Notes: generated by a model from the sequence alone, not told the origin. A DNA stretch of 64,000 bases from Paracoccus tegillarcae (GCF_002847305.1 NZ_CP025408.1:2997001-3061000); one strand, 5' to 3'. Counted from the first letter of the stretch, positions 28,410 through 39,790 are shown. A program made the numbers and translations.

Positions 28410-29234
28410 TTACTCTGGCCGTGGCAGCGAGATTCGCGCGACCTGTTCGACAATGGGATCGACCGACAGCGGATGGGTTTCGCTGCTATGGGTCTGCGGA
28501 TCGCCAATGTTCTGCCAGACGCCGCCCTTGTAGATCTCCAGCGCCGAGAACCGCGCCTTGTAGTCCATCTTGCGGCTGCCGGGCACCCAATAGCCCAGAT
28601 AGACATAGGGCAGGCCGGAACTGCGCGCCAATTCGATATGGTCCAGAATGATATGCGTCCCAAGGCTGGCCTGCGCCATGGACGGATCATAAAAGCTGTA
28701 GACAAGGCTCAGCCCATCATCCAGCACGTCGGTCAGGCAGACGGCGGCAAGACGATCGACATCCGCATCATGCGCCGTGGGTCCGCGATATTCGATCACC
28801 CGGCTTTTGACCGGCGTTTCCTCGACCATCGCGGCAAATTCAAAGATATCCATATCGGCCATGCCGCCATCGGCATGACGCTGGTCCAGATACCCGCGGA
28901 ACAGTTCATACTGCTCTTCGGTTGCCCAGGCGCTTGTCGACAGCCGGCGCAGCGCGGCATTACGTCGCAGCAACCGCCGTTGCGTCCGGGAGGGCTTAAA
29001 ATCCGCCACCCGGATGCGCGCCGACATGCAGGCGGTGCAGCTTTCACAACTGGGCCGGTAAAGCACGTTCTGCGAACGCCGAAATCCTTGCCGGGACAGG
29101 GCATTGTTCAGCTCTGATGCATTCTCGCCATGCAGCGCGGTGAACAGTTTACGTTCAGCGCGGCCATGCAAATACGGACAGGGCTGCGGGGCTGTCACAT
29201 AAAATTGCGGTGCATGTGGCAGGGTATGGCGCAT
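28410..29234 (-). CDS. bpt: Leucyl-(arginyl-)tRNA-protein transferase (Bpt/ATE family)
   Basis: A 274-residue N-degron enzyme that adds leucine from Leu-tRNA to proteins starting with acidic residues. The N-terminal Cys box is present: [15 protein letters not shown] and [16 protein letters not shown] near residues 55-75. The C-domain carries [18 protein letters not shown] and [20 protein letters not shown], the GNAT-like acyl-tRNA site. ATG at 29234 matches the family N-terminus ([12 protein letters not shown] a few residues in). It lies upstream of ilvB on the same strand and is divergent from glnE. Confidence 0.93.
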   Translation of the reverse strand: MRHTLPHAPQFYVTAPQPCPYLHGRAERKLFTALHGENASELNNALSRQGFRRSQNVLYRPSCESCTACMSARIRVADFKPSRTQRRLLRRNAALRRLSTSAWATEEQYELFRGYLDQRHADGGMADMDIFEFAAMVEETPVKSRVIEYRGPTAHDADVDRLAAVCLTDVLDDGLSLVYSFYDPSMAQASLGTHIILDHIELARSSGLPYVYLGYWVPGSRKMDYKARFSALEIYKGGVWQNIGDPQTHSSETHPLSVDPIVEQVARISLPRPE

Positions 29235-29416
29235 CAGCAACCCGCCGCATGAAGCAAGAGAAATTCGTTCGCCATGCACCCTGCCGGACCGCTCCGGCTT
29301 CCCATCCGTTTCATGCCATGAGCGAAACCCTAGCAACCTTTCCGCCAAGCGCCAAGCGTTCTTGGGGTTAACGCGAGGCCCGTTGACGCGATTTGGCCGA
29401 TGGCTAGTGTCGGACC

Positions 29417-32221
29417 ATGGATTTTGTCTCTTCGATCAATCGCCTGCCTCTGGCCCACGATTCGGTTCGCGCCGATGATGCACGCCAGACCCTTGCCGGT
29501 CTGCCCGCCGCATTTGTCGATCTTGCGGCAGGGGCGGCGGGCTCGAGCCCCTATCTTGCCGGTCTGATCAACCGCGAAGCCGAGTGGCTGGCCGAGGGTC
29601 TGGACCGGCCGGATCTGGTGGTCGAGGAAATGGCCGGTTTCGAAGATCTGGATGCCGATGATCTGGGCGTGGCCTTGCGCCGAGCCAAACGCCGCGTCGC
29701 CCTGTATACCGCGCTGGCCGATCTGGGCGGCGTCTGGTCTTTGGAACAGGTCACCGGCGCTTTGTCCGATCTGGCCGACCGCGCCAGCGATCTGGCCCTG
29801 CGTGTGCACATCGCGGTCGAGGAAAAGCGCGGCAAGCTGCCAACCGCCCGCGAAGGCACCGACGCGGCTGGACTGTTTGCCCTGGCCATGGGCAAGGGCG
29901 GCGCGCGCGAGTTGAACTATTCCTCGGATATCGACCTGATCGTCTTTTACGATGACGAAGCCTACGCGCCCGATGATCGCCACGAGGCGCGCGCCGCCCT
30001 GATCCGCGCCACCCGCAAGGCTGCGGCCACATTGTCGGACAATACCGAGCACGGCTATGTTTTCCGCACCGATCTGCGCCTGCGCCCCGATGCGGCGGTG
30101 ACCCCGGTCTGTATCTCGGCCTCAGCCGCGCTGGCCTATTACGAAGCCGAAGGCCGCACCTGGGAACGCGCCGCCTATATCAAGGCGCGGCCCTGCGCTG
30201 GCGATCTGGCTGCCGGACAGCGGTTTCTGGATGAATTGCGGCCCTTTGTCTGGCGCAAGCATCTGGATTTCGCGGCCATTCAGGACGCCCATGACATGCG
30301 GCTGCGTATTCGCGACCACAAGGGACTTGGCGGGCGGCTGGAGGTGCCCGGCCACAATATGAAACTGGGACAGGGCGGTATCCGCGAGATCGAGTTCTTT
30401 ACCCAGACCCGGCAATTGATCGCCGGTGGCCGCGATCCCGATCTGCGCCTGCGTGACACGGTGGGCGGCCTGACGGCGCTGGCGGAAAAGGGCTGGGTTC
30501 CGCCCGAGGCGGCAGCCGATCTGGTGGAACATTATCGACAGCACCGCGAGGTCGAACACCGTATCCAGATGGTGAATGACGCCCAGACCCACACCCTGCC
30601 CAAGGATGACGAAGGCCTGACGGTGATCGCGCAGCTGATGGGGCAGTCGGATGTCGCGGCGTGGTCGGATAACCTGAAATCCCGTCTGGTGCGCGTGCAT
30701 GAACTGACCGAAAGCTTCTTTGCGCCCGGCGATACCGGCGAGTTGCCTGACCTGTCCGAAGAAGCCGAAAAGATCATTGCGCGCTGGTCCGAATATCCGG
30801 CGCTCAGATCGGATCGGGCGCGGGCGATCTTTCGCCGCGTCCAGCCCGAGTTGTTGGCGCGGATGAAACGTGCGTCCCATCCCGACGAGGCGCTGGCCCG
30901 TTTCGACAGTTTCCTCTCTGGCTTGCCTGCCGGGGTGCAGCTGTTTTCGCTGTTCGAGGCCAATCCGCAACTGATCGAACTGATCGTCGATATCTGCGGC
31001 ACCGCACCGGGGCTGGCTGGTTATCTGTCGCGTCATCCGGCGGTGCTGGACGCGGTCCTGGTCGGCTCTTTCTTTGCGCCATGGCCGCGTGCGCAAGGCT
31101 TGCAGGAAAGCCTGACCCGCGCCTTGCGTGCGGCGCTGGATGCCCCCGATGGCGGCTATGAGCGCGCCTTGGATGCCGCCCGGCGTTGGGCGCATGAATG
31201 GCATTTCCGCGTTGGCGTGCATCTGCTGCGCGGTCTGATCGATGCCGATGAGGCGGCGGTGCAATATGCCGATCTGGCCGATGCGGCGATTGCGGCGCTG
31301 TTTCCTGCAACCGCCGAGGAATTCGCCCGCCGCCATGGTCCCTTGCCCGGACGCGGGGCCGTGGTTCTGGGCATGGGGTCGCTTGGGGCAAGGCAGTTGA
31401 ACACAGGCTCGGATCTGGACCTGATCGTGATCTATGACGCAGACGGCGAAGACAGTTCCGAGGGGCCGCGTCCGCTTGCCGTTCGGCCCTATTATGCGCG
31501 GCTGACGCAGGCGATGATTACCGCCGTCTCGGCGCCCACAGCCGAAGGGCGGCTTTACGAGGTCGACATGCGCCTGCGACCCTCGGGGCGTCAGGGACCT
31601 GTTGCGACCAGCATCGGCAGTTTCGAGAACTATCAGATGACCGAAGCCTGGACATGGGAGCATCTGGCCCTGACCCGCGCGCGCCCTGTCGCCTTTGCGG
31701 GTGGCGACGGCGCGGAGCTGGCCGATCGGATCGAGGCCCTGCGGCTAGAGGTTCTGCAAGAGCGCGGCACCGATCCTCGCGTCATGCCCGATCTGGCCGA
31801 GATGCGTGACCGCATCTTTCGCGCCAAGGCGCAGGACGGCGAATGGGAGGCCAAGATCGGCCCGGGTCGTCTGCAGGATATCGAGCTGCTGGCGCAGTCC
31901 TTTGCCTTGCGCGGGGCGGAACCTGCACGCGGGGCCGCAGCGCAGATCCGCGCCGGCAAGAAAGCCGGGTTGATCGAGGCCGAACAGGCCGACCGTCTGC
32001 TTTCGGCGCATCGTTTCCTGTGGCGACTGCATGCTGCGGGGCGTCTGCTGACAGACCGGCCGCTGAACATGACAGAGCTCGGCGTGGGCGGTCAGGATCT
32101 GCTGCTGCGCGAAACCGGCTGCGATACGCTGGATCAACTGGCCGCGCGGCTGTCAGAGCTGTCGGCTGAGGCTGCGCAGATCATCGCGGAACAGTTGCCC
32201 GCGTCCAGTGAGGCTGAGTGA
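29417..32221 (+). CDS. glnE: Glutamine synthetase adenylyltransferase/adenylyl-removing enzyme
   Basis: A 934-residue two-headed enzyme that adds AMP to or removes it from glutamine synthetase, according to PII state. Two nucleotidyltransferase cores are present: [20 protein letters not shown] near residue 160 (adenylyl-removing half) and [20 protein letters not shown] near 650 (adenylyl-transferring half), both with the G-S-D-x-D pattern. [20 protein letters not shown] supplies the conserved helix. Length matches the family. The gene stands alone between bpt and recR. Confidence 0.96.
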   Translation: MDFVSSINRLPLAHDSVRADDARQTLAGLPAAFVDLAAGAAGSSPYLAGLINREAEWLAEGLDRPDLVVEEMAGFEDLDADDLGVALRRAKRRVALYTALADLGGVWSLEQVTGALSDLADRASDLALRVHIAVEEKRGKLPTAREGTDAAGLFALAMGKGGARELNYSSDIDLIVFYDDEAYAPDDRHEARAALIRATRKAAATLSDNTEHGYVFRTDLRLRPDAAVTPVCISASAALAYYEAEGRTWERAAYIKARPCAGDLAAGQRFLDELRPFVWRKHLDFAAIQDAHDMRLRIRDHKGLGGRLEVPGHNMKLGQGGIREIEFFTQTRQLIAGGRDPDLRLRDTVGGLTALAEKGWVPPEAAADLVEHYRQHREVEHRIQMVNDAQTHTLPKDDEGLTVIAQLMGQSDVAAWSDNLKSRLVRVHELTESFFAPGDTGELPDLSEEAEKIIARWSEYPALRSDRARAIFRRVQPELLARMKRASHPDEALARFDSFLSGLPAGVQLFSLFEANPQLIELIVDICGTAPGLAGYLSRHPAVLDAVLVGSFFAPWPRAQGLQESLTRALRAALDAPDGGYERALDAARRWAHEWHFRVGVHLLRGLIDADEAAVQYADLADAAIAALFPATAEEFARRHGPLPGRGAVVLGMGSLGARQLNTGSDLDLIVIYDADGEDSSEGPRPLAVRPYYARLTQAMITAVSAPTAEGRLYEVDMRLRPSGRQGPVATSIGSFENYQMTEAWTWEHLALTRARPVAFAGGDGAELADRIEALRLEVLQERGTDPRVMPDLAEMRDRIFRAKAQDGEWEAKIGPGRLQDIELLAQSFALRGAEPARGAAAQIRAGKKAGLIEAEQADRLLSAHRFLWRLHAAGRLLTDRPLNMTELGVGGQDLLLRETGCDTLDQLAARLSELSAEAAQIIAEQLPASSEAE

Positions 32222-32291
32222 TGATCTGCCGGGTCGGTTGGCGGGTCGGATAGCCGGAAAGATCAGGGACGGCCGGTAGATTGCCGCCCGC

Positions 32292-32891
32292 CTAAAGCCG
32301 CCGCCTTGCCCGCAGCGCCGCGCTGATGGTCCCGTCATCCAGATAGTCCAGCTCACCGCCGATGGGAACGCCCTGGGCAAGGCCGGTCACGGTCACGCCG
32401 GTGCTGTCCAGCGCATCGGCGATGTAATGGGCGGTGGTCTGGCCGTCGACGGTCGCGTTCAGCGCCAGGATCACCTCGGTCGCCCGTTCGCGCTGGATGC
32501 GGTCGACCAGGTTGGGGATGCCCAGATCCTCGGGGCCGATTTCGTCCAGCGCCGACAGTGTGCCACCCAGCACATGATACCGGCCTTTGAAAGCATGGCC
32601 GCGTTCCAGCGCCCAAAGATCGGCGACATCCTCGACCACGCAGATCTCGCCAGTTGCGCGGTCAGGATCGGCGCAGATCGCGCAGGTGTCGCGGTCTGTG
32701 ATATTGCCGCAGGTCATGCACTCGCGCGAATGCTGGGCCACGCTGTCCAGCAGTTGCGCCAGTTGCGCCATCTGGCCTGCGCGCTTGCGGATCAGATGCA
32801 GCACGACACGGCGGGCCGAACGCGGCCCAAGGCCGGGCAGGCGGCTCATCAGCGCGATCAGCGCCTGAATGTCGTCGCTGCCCTCGGCCAT
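32292..32891 (-). CDS. recR: Recombination protein RecR
   Basis: A 199-residue ring-forming protein that works with RecF/RecO to load RecA at gaps. The helix-hairpin-helix is [20 protein letters not shown] near residue 15. The zinc finger has four Cys in [18 protein letters not shown] near 58-73. The Toprim domain follows with [15 protein letters not shown] and [18 protein letters not shown]. It is five bases behind ybaB in dnaX-ybaB-recR. Confidence 0.96.
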   Translation of the reverse strand: MAEGSDDIQALIALMSRLPGLGPRSARRVVLHLIRKRAGQMAQLAQLLDSVAQHSRECMTCGNITDRDTCAICADPDRATGEICVVEDVADLWALERGHAFKGRYHVLGGTLSALDEIGPEDLGIPNLVDRIQRERATEVILALNATVDGQTTAHYIADALDSTGVTVTGLAQGVPIGGELDYLDDGTISAALRARRRL

Positions 32892-32895
32892 CCGG

Positions 32896-33240
32896 TCAGA
32901 ACGGCAGCTTCATATCGGCAGGCAGGCCCAGTTCCTGGGTGATCCGCGACATTTCCTGCTGGCTGCGATCCTGCGCGCGACGCTGCGCATCCTTGATCGC
33001 CGCCAGGATCAGGTCCTCGACCACCTCTTTTTCCGAGGCGACAAAGATCGAGGGATCGATCTCCAGCGCCGTCAACTCGCCCTTGGCGGTTGCGGTTGCC
33101 TTGACCAGACCAGCGCCGGATTCGCCGGTGACCTTGATGGCCTCCAGATCTTCCTGCATCTTCTGCATCTTGTCCTGCATGTCCTTGGCGCTCTGCATCA
33201 TCTTGGCCATGTCGCCAAAGCCGCCCAAACCTTTCAGCAT
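32896..33240 (-). CDS. YbaB/EbfC nucleoid-associated protein
   Basis: A 114-residue dimeric DNA-binding protein. The N-terminal long helix is Met/Lys/Gln-rich ([19 protein letters not shown]), the central beta hairpin is [20 protein letters not shown], and the C-terminal helix carries [17 protein letters not shown]. The order dnaX-ybaB-recR is conserved over many bacteria. One base separates it from the dnaX stop. Confidence 0.95.
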   Translation of the reverse strand: MLKGLGGFGDMAKMMQSAKDMQDKMQKMQEDLEAIKVTGESGAGLVKATATAKGELTALEIDPSIFVASEKEVVEDLILAAIKDAQRRAQDRSQQEMSRITQELGLPADMKLPF

Positions 33241-33241
33241 C

Positions 33242-35044
33242 TCATACCTCGTCCTCGAAAGGGTCCCATTCTTCGACCTCGGCTACCACGCCATCGACCG
33301 TCTCATGCAGGGATGTAGCGTCTGGTTCCGGTGATTCAACCGCCTCTGGCAGGATGGTGACCTTGACCGGTCCGGCAGAGGGAAAGGCCTGATAGATGGC
33401 CTTGACCACAGGCAGATCCATCGCATCGGCTTCGTCCTGACGCTGGCGGGCGGCTGTGGTCTCGGCGATCGTGGCTGCGCCGCCGGTATTGACCACGCTG
33501 ACACCCCAACGCTGGCCGCCGGTCCAACCGCGCAGCCGGTCAGCCAGTCGCTGCGCCAGATCGCGCGGCGCGTCGCCACTGGGCTGGAACTCTATCCGAC
33601 CGGGGGAATAGCGGACCAGCGCGACGTGATTTTCGACCTGGGTCAGCAGGACCATGTCGCGCATGCGGCGGATCAACTCTACGACCGACTGAAAATCCGG
33701 ATAGGCCTCGAACGCCTCGGGCGACAACGCCAGCGCGGTGGCCTGACCCGAAGGTTGGGCGGCGATGGCTGAAGGCCGGGCGGCAGCGGACGGCGCCTGC
33801 CCTGCAGGTGACGAGCCACCGTTCGATGCAGCCGGCGTTGCGGGCCTTGCGAATTCGCCGGCTGCCTGCGCCTGCTGGACCTTGCGGATCAACGCCTCAG
33901 GGTCGGGCAGATCGGCGACATGGGTTAACCGGATGATCGCCATCTCGGCGGACATCATGGCGTTGGGCGCGATCGAAACCTCTTCCAGTGCCTTCAGCAG
34001 CATCTGCCACAGGCGCGTCAGCGCCCGCATCGGCAGCTTGTCTGCCAGTTCCTTTCCGCGGGTCCGTTCATCGGGGGAAACGGTAGGGTCTTCCACGGCT
34101 TCGGGCGTGATCTTGACCACCGAAATCCAATGCGTGATCTCGGCCAGATCGCGCAGCACGGCAACCGGGTCGGCGCCGTCGGCATATTGCGCGCCCAGTT
34201 CGGCCAGCGCCGCTGCCGCATCGCCGCGCAGGATCATCTCGAACAGGTCAATGACGCGACCGCGGTCGGCCAGACCCAGCATGGCGCGCACCTGGTCGGC
34301 GGTTGTCTCGCCCGCACCGTGGCTGATCGCCTGATCCAGCAGCGAGGTCGCGTCGCGTGCCGAGCCCTCTGCGGCGCGTGTGATCAGGGCCAGCGCGTCC
34401 GCAGTGATCCGGGCGTTTTCCGCTCCGGCGATCTTTTCCAGCAGCGCAATCATCACCTCGGGCTCGATCCGGCGCAGGTCGAAACGCTGGCAGCGCGACA
34501 ACACCGTGACCGGCACCTTGCGGATTTCGGTCGTGGCGAAGATGAATTTCACATGGGGCGGCGGTTCCTCCAGCGTCTTGAGCAGCGCGTTGAAGGCGCT
34601 GGTCGACAGCATGTGAACCTCGTCGATGATATAGATCTTGTAGCGCGCGCTGGCGGCCCGGTAATGCACGCTTTCGATGATTTCGCGGATATCGCCAACG
34701 CCGGTGCGCGACGCCGCATCCATTTCAAGAACGTCGACATGGCGGCCTTCGCTGATCGCCACGCAATGTTCGCAGGTGCCGCAAGGCTCGGTCGTGGGGC
34801 CGCCCTCGCCATCGGGGCCGATGCAGTTCATGCCCTTGGCGATGATCCGCGCGGTGGTCGTTTTCCCGGTTCCGCGAATGCCGGTCATGATAAAGGCCTG
34901 CGCGATGCGGTCGGCGGCAAAGGCATTCTTCAGCGTGCGCACCATCGCATCCTGACCGACCAGATCGGCAAAGGTCTCGGGCCGGTATTTACGGGCCAGA
35001 ACCTGATAGGCCGCCGGTGCTGTGGTGGAGTCGCCGCTTGTCAT
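33242..35044 (-). CDS. dnaX: DNA polymerase III tau/gamma subunit
   Basis: A 600-residue clamp-loader ATPase. The opening is YQVLARKYRPETFADLVGQD. Walker A is MTGIRGTGKTTTARIIAKG near residue 55, a zinc site has CIGPDG...CGTCEHC near 75-95, Walker B is IYIIDEVHMLS near 135, and sensor 1 is KFIFATTEIRKVPVTVLSRC with the SRC motif. The C-terminal part is Ala/Pro/Ser-rich, then a tau-specific region ending EEWDPFEDEV. No internal slippery heptamer was obvious. Confidence 0.96.
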   Translation of the reverse strand: MTSGDSTTAPAAYQVLARKYRPETFADLVGQDAMVRTLKNAFAADRIAQAFIMTGIRGTGKTTTARIIAKGMNCIGPDGEGGPTTEPCGTCEHCVAISEGRHVDVLEMDAASRTGVGDIREIIESVHYRAASARYKIYIIDEVHMLSTSAFNALLKTLEEPPPHVKFIFATTEIRKVPVTVLSRCQRFDLRRIEPEVMIALLEKIAGAENARITADALALITRAAEGSARDATSLLDQAISHGAGETTADQVRAMLGLADRGRVIDLFEMILRGDAAAALAELGAQYADGADPVAVLRDLAEITHWISVVKITPEAVEDPTVSPDERTRGKELADKLPMRALTRLWQMLLKALEEVSIAPNAMMSAEMAIIRLTHVADLPDPEALIRKVQQAQAAGEFARPATPAASNGGSSPAGQAPSAAARPSAIAAQPSGQATALALSPEAFEAYPDFQSVVELIRRMRDMVLLTQVENHVALVRYSPGRIEFQPSGDAPRDLAQRLADRLRGWTGGQRWGVSVVNTGGAATIAETTAARQRQDEADAMDLPVVKAIYQAFPSAGPVKVTILPEAVESPEPDATSLHETVDGVVAEVEEWDPFEDEV

Positions 35045-35143
35045 TCCAGTATCCGATTGAACCGCGATCAGACCCTAGCGGCTGGTCGCCGGGGCGGCAA
35101 GCGGCGCGCGGCCCGGAATTCATCTGGCGGGATGGACGGCCTG

Positions 35144-35851
35144 TCACGCGGCGGCAAGCCCCGACAAACGCTGGTGCAGGTCGCTGCGCTGCAAATCTGC
35201 CTTTGGCCCGCCCATCACAACCGCGCCACGTTCCATCAGCGCAAAGCTGTCGCCCAGATCCCAGGCAAAGTCGAAATATTGTTCGACCAACACGATGGCC
35301 ATGTCGCCCTGATCGCGCAGCGCGGCGATGACCCGGCCGATCTGGGCGATGATATTGGGCTGGATGCCCTCGGTCGGCTCATCCATCAGCAGGATCTTTG
35401 GGCGGATGACCAGCGCACGGGCGATGGCCAGTTGCTGCTGCTGACCGCCGGACAAATCGCCGCCGCGCCGATGCGCCATTTCGGCCAGCACCGGAAAGCT
35501 GTCATAGATCTCATCGGGCACCCTACGTTCGCCGCGCGGCAGGCAGCCATAACCGGTTTCCAGATTTTCGCGCACCGTCAGCATCGGAAAGATCGCGCGC
35601 CCCTGCGGGACATAGCCCACGCCACGGCGCGCCATATCCTGCGCCGTCACCTTGCACAGCTTTTCGCCCAGAAGGCGCAGCTCGCCATCCGAGCGCGGAT
35701 GCCGTCCCGCCAGCAGGTTCATCAGTGATGTCTTGCCGACACCATTATTGCCCATGACGCAGGTCACCTGACCGGGATGCGCTGCCAGCGACACCCCATT
35801 CAGAATCTGCGAGCCGCCGTAATGCAGGGTCACGTTTTCTGCTTCGATCAT
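35144..35851 (-). CDS. urtE: Urea ABC transporter ATP-binding subunit UrtE
   Basis: A 235-residue ABC ATPase with Walker A VMGNNGVGKTSLMNLLAG near residue 33, Q-loop VGYVPQGRAIFPMLTVRENL near 78, signature LSGGQQQQLAIARALVI near 135 and Walker B ILLMDEPTEGIQPNI. GIQPNI is characteristic of UrtE. It pairs with UrtD to drive UrtBC. Last gene of urtABCDE, one base behind urtD. Confidence 0.95.
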   Translation of the reverse strand: MIEAENVTLHYGGSQILNGVSLAAHPGQVTCVMGNNGVGKTSLMNLLAGRHPRSDGELRLLGEKLCKVTAQDMARRGVGYVPQGRAIFPMLTVRENLETGYGCLPRGERRVPDEIYDSFPVLAEMAHRRGGDLSGGQQQQLAIARALVIRPKILLMDEPTEGIQPNIIAQIGRVIAALRDQGDMAIVLVEQYFDFAWDLGDSFALMERGAVVMGGPKADLQRSDLHQRLSGLAAA

Positions 35852-35852
35852 C

Positions 35853-36593
35853 TCAGCGCCCCAGATAAACTTCGATCACGTCGGGATTTGCCGACACATG
35901 GTCCAGCGACCCTTCGGCCAGAACCGAGCCCTGATGCAGCACGGTCACCCGACAATTCAGCCGTCGCACGAAATCCATGTCATGTTCGACCACGACCACC
36001 GCGCGCGTCTCGGCCAAGCGACGCAATAGGGTGGTCGTCTGTTCGCGCTCGGCCAGGGTCATCCCGGCTGCCGGTTCATCGACCAACAGCAGTTGCGGCT
36101 CTTGCGCCAGCAACATTCCGATCTCCAGCCATTGTTTCTGGCCGTGGCTCAACTCGCCCGCCTTGCGGTGCAGGCGATCGCCCAGACCGACCTCATCGGC
36201 CAGTTCCGCGATGCGCTTGCCGCTGTCTTCGGTGGGTTTCCAGCGCAGCACCCTGAACGGACCGCGCGGGGCCTTGAGCGCCATGGTCAGGTTATCGGCA
36301 AGCGACTGATCCTCGAACACCGTCGGGCGCTGGAACTTGCGGCCAATGCCCGCGCGGGCGATCTGCGCCTCGCTCAGCCTGAGCAGTGAATGCGACATGT
36401 CGCCCCACAGCACCTGCCCCTCATCAGGGCGGGTCTTGCCGGTGACGATATCCATAAAGGTCGTCTTGCCCGCGCCATTTGGACCGATCACGGCGCGCAA
36501 TTCGACCGGGGCAATGGCAAAGGACAGGTTGTTGATGGCCTTGAACCCGTCAAAGCTTTTCGACACGCCTGACACTTCCAGCAGCGTTTTCAT
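35853..36593 (-). CDS. urtD: Urea ABC transporter ATP-binding subunit UrtD
   Basis: A 246-residue ABC ATPase. Walker A is VIGPNGAGKTTFMDIVTG near residue 36, with TRPDEGQVLW after it. Signature LSHGQKQWLEIGMLLAQEP and Walker B LLLVDEPAAGMTLAE mark the NitT/LivG-like urea type. The ATG at 36593 overlaps the urtC stop by four bases, which decides the start against a much longer upstream frame. Confidence 0.95.
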   Translation of the reverse strand: MKTLLEVSGVSKSFDGFKAINNLSFAIAPVELRAVIGPNGAGKTTFMDIVTGKTRPDEGQVLWGDMSHSLLRLSEAQIARAGIGRKFQRPTVFEDQSLADNLTMALKAPRGPFRVLRWKPTEDSGKRIAELADEVGLGDRLHRKAGELSHGQKQWLEIGMLLAQEPQLLLVDEPAAGMTLAEREQTTTLLRRLAETRAVVVVEHDMDFVRRLNCRVTVLHQGSVLAEGSLDHVSANPDVIEVYLGR

Positions 36594-37813
36594 GCCTCGG
36601 CCTCCTTTTCGCGCAAGGCACCCAGATCGGGGCCAAGATCGTTGCCATGACGGTTTGGCGGGCGCAGATGCTTGGCGGCATCGATGATCGAGGACAGCCC
36701 GCGCGGTGCAAACAGTGTGACCAGCACGAAGGACAGGCCCAGCAGCACCTGCCACCAATCGACCCAATCGACCGTGTAAAAGCCAAGGTTCAGGTCAGGC
36801 GCGCGTCCGCCGGTGAACCAGCTTGACAGCAGCGACACGACGACCGCGCCGATCACCGCGCCATAGAGACGCCCCCGCCCGCCGATGGCCACCCAGACGG
36901 CGAGATAGATAGAGGCGATGGGCGCCAGTTCCGCCGGGTTGATGATGCCCGCCTGCGGATAATAGAGCGCGCCGGCCACCGCGCAGATCATGGCCGAGAC
37001 GGTGAAGACCGTCAGCTTGTAGGCTTCGACCGAATAACCCAGAAACCGCACGCGGCTTTCATCGTCGCGGATGGCGCGGATGACGCTGCCGAACTTGCCG
37101 CCGACCAGCCATGCGGCAAAGACATAGGCCAGCCCCAGTGCCGTGGCAGAGGCCCAGAGAAACCAGATCGAGATATCGGATTGCGGCGCCTGGGTCAGCC
37201 CGGGGATGTTCTGCAGCCCCGACAGCCCGTTATTTCCGCGAAAGCCGCTGTCGTTCTGGTACAGCCACAGCGCCAGCGCCAGCGTCATCGCCTGCGTCAG
37301 GATCGACAGGTAGACGCCATTGACGCGCGACCGAAAGGCCAGCCAGCCAAAGACAAAGGCCAGAATACCGGGCACCGCAAGCACCAGCAACAGTTGCACC
37401 GGCAGGCTGCCCGCAAAGGTCCATGTCAGCGGCAGATCAGCCGAGCCGACGACGCCAAATATCTGGCCCGAGATACCGTCACGGATTTCCGCAGGCGTGG
37501 GCGGGATCTGTGCATTCATCAGTGTCGCCGTGATGATCTCGCCGGTGCGCGCATACATCAGCCACTGGCCGATCATATAGCCGCCAAGTGCAAAAAAAGC
37601 CATGTGACCAAGCGACAGGATGCCTGCGTAACCCCAGACCAGATCCATCGCCAGCGCCGCCAGCGCAAGGCAAAGTGTCTTGCCCAATGTCTTGACCATC
37701 GAGGTCGGGATCGCGCCGGTGCCGTAAGCCTCGGACAGGACGGTGACGGTGATCGTGAACAGCGCCAGAATGGCCAGAAAGATCAGGACCGAGGGGTTTT
37801 TTCTGATGAACAT
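36590..37813 (-). CDS. urtC: Urea ABC transporter permease UrtC
   Basis: A 407-residue inner-membrane permease of the LivM type with about nine membrane helices. LAALAMDLVWGYAGILSLGH near residue 55 is the family signature of this permease class; AVWVAIGGRGRLYGAVIGA near 295 is the EAA-like contact to the ATPases. The loop between residues 95 and 140 is a periplasmic insertion typical of UrtC. Lies three bases behind urtB. Confidence 0.95.
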   Translation of the reverse strand: MFIRKNPSVLIFLAILALFTITVTVLSEAYGTGAIPTSMVKTLGKTLCLALAALAMDLVWGYAGILSLGHMAFFALGGYMIGQWLMYARTGEIITATLMNAQIPPTPAEIRDGISGQIFGVVGSADLPLTWTFAGSLPVQLLLVLAVPGILAFVFGWLAFRSRVNGVYLSILTQAMTLALALWLYQNDSGFRGNNGLSGLQNIPGLTQAPQSDISIWFLWASATALGLAYVFAAWLVGGKFGSVIRAIRDDESRVRFLGYSVEAYKLTVFTVSAMICAVAGALYYPQAGIINPAELAPIASIYLAVWVAIGGRGRLYGAVIGAVVVSLLSSWFTGGRAPDLNLGFYTVDWVDWWQVLLGLSFVLVTLFAPRGLSSIIDAAKHLRPPNRHGNDLGPDLGALREKEAEA

Positions 37814-37816
37814 GGC

Positions 37817-39727
37817 TCAGGCCTCTGCCGCGCGGCCTTTTTGCGGCATGATGCCGCGTGGCCGGAACTGGATGAAGATGATGATGAACAGGATCATGTA
37901 GGTCTGGGCGGCCAGCGTATTGGCCGGGTTCAACACCTCGATCCCCTTTTGCAGCCCGCCGATCAGTGCGGCACCGGCAAGCGTGCCCCAGATATTTCCG
38001 ACACCGCCGACAACCACCGTCATGAAGCTTTGCACGATATAGTCCTGCCCCAGTTCGGACGTGACCTTGGCAAAGAGCCCGATGGCGACGCCGGCAATGC
38101 CCGCGATGCCCGAACCCAGACCAAAGGTCATCATCGCCACCCGATCGGGATTGATACCCATGGATGCGGCCATGCCGGGGTTTTGGGTGACGGCGCGGAC
38201 TTGCAGCCCCAGCCTCGTGCGGTTCATCACAAAGAGGAACAGCCCCAGAAACACCAGCGCCAGCACAAAGATCGCCACCCGGATCGAACTGATCGAGACG
38301 ACCTCGCCAAAGCTGATCGACCCCTCCAGCCAGGCTGGAGCCGTCAGCGGGCGGGCCTGCGTGCCAAAGATGTTCTTGGCGATCTGTTGCAGCGCGATGG
38401 ACACACCGAAGGTGGCCAGCAGGGTTTCCAGCGGGCGATTGGCCAGATGCCTGATCACCAGCTTGTAGAGCAGCACCCCGGCAAGGAAGGTCACCGCAAA
38501 AGCCAGCGGCAGGGCCACGATCAGCGATGTCGTGCGATCACTGATGACCGTCTGCACGACATAGCCGGTATAGGCGCCCATCATGATGAATTCGCCATGC
38601 GCCATATTGATGACGCCCATCACACCAAAGGTAATGGCCAGCCCGATGGCGGCCAGAAAATAGATCGAGGCCAGCGACAGCGCATCCAGCGCCACATCCA
38701 CCGCCTGCAGCGAACCTTCGCGGACCGACATGCCGCGCAGGGCGGCGCGGGCCGCATCGGTGACCTCCGTCGCAGGTTCGGCGTAAAGGTTGGCAAAGAC
38801 GTTTGCCTCTAGTGACGCGGTTACGTCGTCTGCCGTTGCGGCTGTCTCGACCATTCCTGTCGCAACCAGCGCGGCATAGGCATCGTCACGGCGGGCGGGA
38901 TCGGTCAGCTGCGCCACCGGCACGCCACCGACCGTGCCGCCCTGAATGTGCTGCGACAGCGTGGCCTTGATATCGGCGGCGCTGGGTCGGGCAGGGGCCA
39001 GCCCGGCATCGACCAGCAGCGCGTAGGCGTCGCTGCGGGGCAGGTCGTCGCTGCCCGGTGTCAATGCGGCGGCGATATTGGCATGGGCGGGCAGGTCGGG
39101 CCCGGCAAAGCGTGTCGAGGTCAACAGCGGGTTCAGCACCGCCTGATAATCCGTGCCGGTGTCGCCGCCAAAGCTGTCGATGGCGTCCAGCCGGGCCTGG
39201 GTATCGGCGTCGAATGTGATGGTCAGCAGCCGTTCCAGCCGGTCCCGGCGCGCGGCCATCGACGGATCGGGGTCGGGTGCGTCCAGTTGCGCCGCACGCA
39301 GCGCCTGCAGGTGGCTTGCCTCTGGTCGGCGGGCGATTGCATCCAGCGCGTCGCGACGCCTTGTCGCATCGGGGTCGGTCAGTTGGAACTGCACCAGCGT
39401 CGCCCCGATCAAGCCGCGCACGCCAGAGTTCGGCCGCAGGGCACTGACATCGCCTGTGACGGGGGCGCCTGTCACCGCATCGGTCAAACCATCGCCATCG
39501 ATGATGACAAAGCGGTCGCCCACCATGCCCAGTCGGCGATCGGCCCAGGCCTCCAGCAAGTTGGCAGCCTCCGGGCCGATGGCGGCCAGTTCCTCGATCA
39601 CCGGACCGATTGTCTGGCGCGACGGCTTGGCGATCTGGTCGCGATTGGCATCCAGAACCGCTGTCAGATCCTGTGCCCCAACGGGCGTGCCGATCAACAG
39701 CAGCATGATAAGAATAAGGTGACGCAT
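37817..39727 (-). CDS. urtB: Urea ABC transporter permease UrtB
   Basis: A 636-residue permease. A signal peptide (LILIMLLLIGTPVGAQ) is followed by about 300 periplasmic residues of alpha-helical repeats, then the LivH-type membrane domain from about residue 345. GVMGVINMAHGEFIMMGAYT near 375 is the permease signature, and MTVVVGGVGNIWGTLAGA near 580 the ATPase contact. The long N-terminal extension is normal for proteobacterial UrtB and distinguishes it from amino-acid LivH. Confidence 0.95.
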   Translation of the reverse strand: MRHLILIMLLLIGTPVGAQDLTAVLDANRDQIAKPSRQTIGPVIEELAAIGPEAANLLEAWADRRLGMVGDRFVIIDGDGLTDAVTGAPVTGDVSALRPNSGVRGLIGATLVQFQLTDPDATRRRDALDAIARRPEASHLQALRAAQLDAPDPDPSMAARRDRLERLLTITFDADTQARLDAIDSFGGDTGTDYQAVLNPLLTSTRFAGPDLPAHANIAAALTPGSDDLPRSDAYALLVDAGLAPARPSAADIKATLSQHIQGGTVGGVPVAQLTDPARRDDAYAALVATGMVETAATADDVTASLEANVFANLYAEPATEVTDAARAALRGMSVREGSLQAVDVALDALSLASIYFLAAIGLAITFGVMGVINMAHGEFIMMGAYTGYVVQTVISDRTTSLIVALPLAFAVTFLAGVLLYKLVIRHLANRPLETLLATFGVSIALQQIAKNIFGTQARPLTAPAWLEGSISFGEVVSISSIRVAIFVLALVFLGLFLFVMNRTRLGLQVRAVTQNPGMAASMGINPDRVAMMTFGLGSGIAGIAGVAIGLFAKVTSELGQDYIVQSFMTVVVGGVGNIWGTLAGAALIGGLQKGIEVLNPANTLAAQTYMILFIIIFIQFRPRGIMPQKGRAAEA

Positions 39728-39790
39728 CTGTTCCGCTCGAAAGGATTCATGGGGCGGCGGCCCAGGACTGCCGGGCCGCTGCCATTGGTG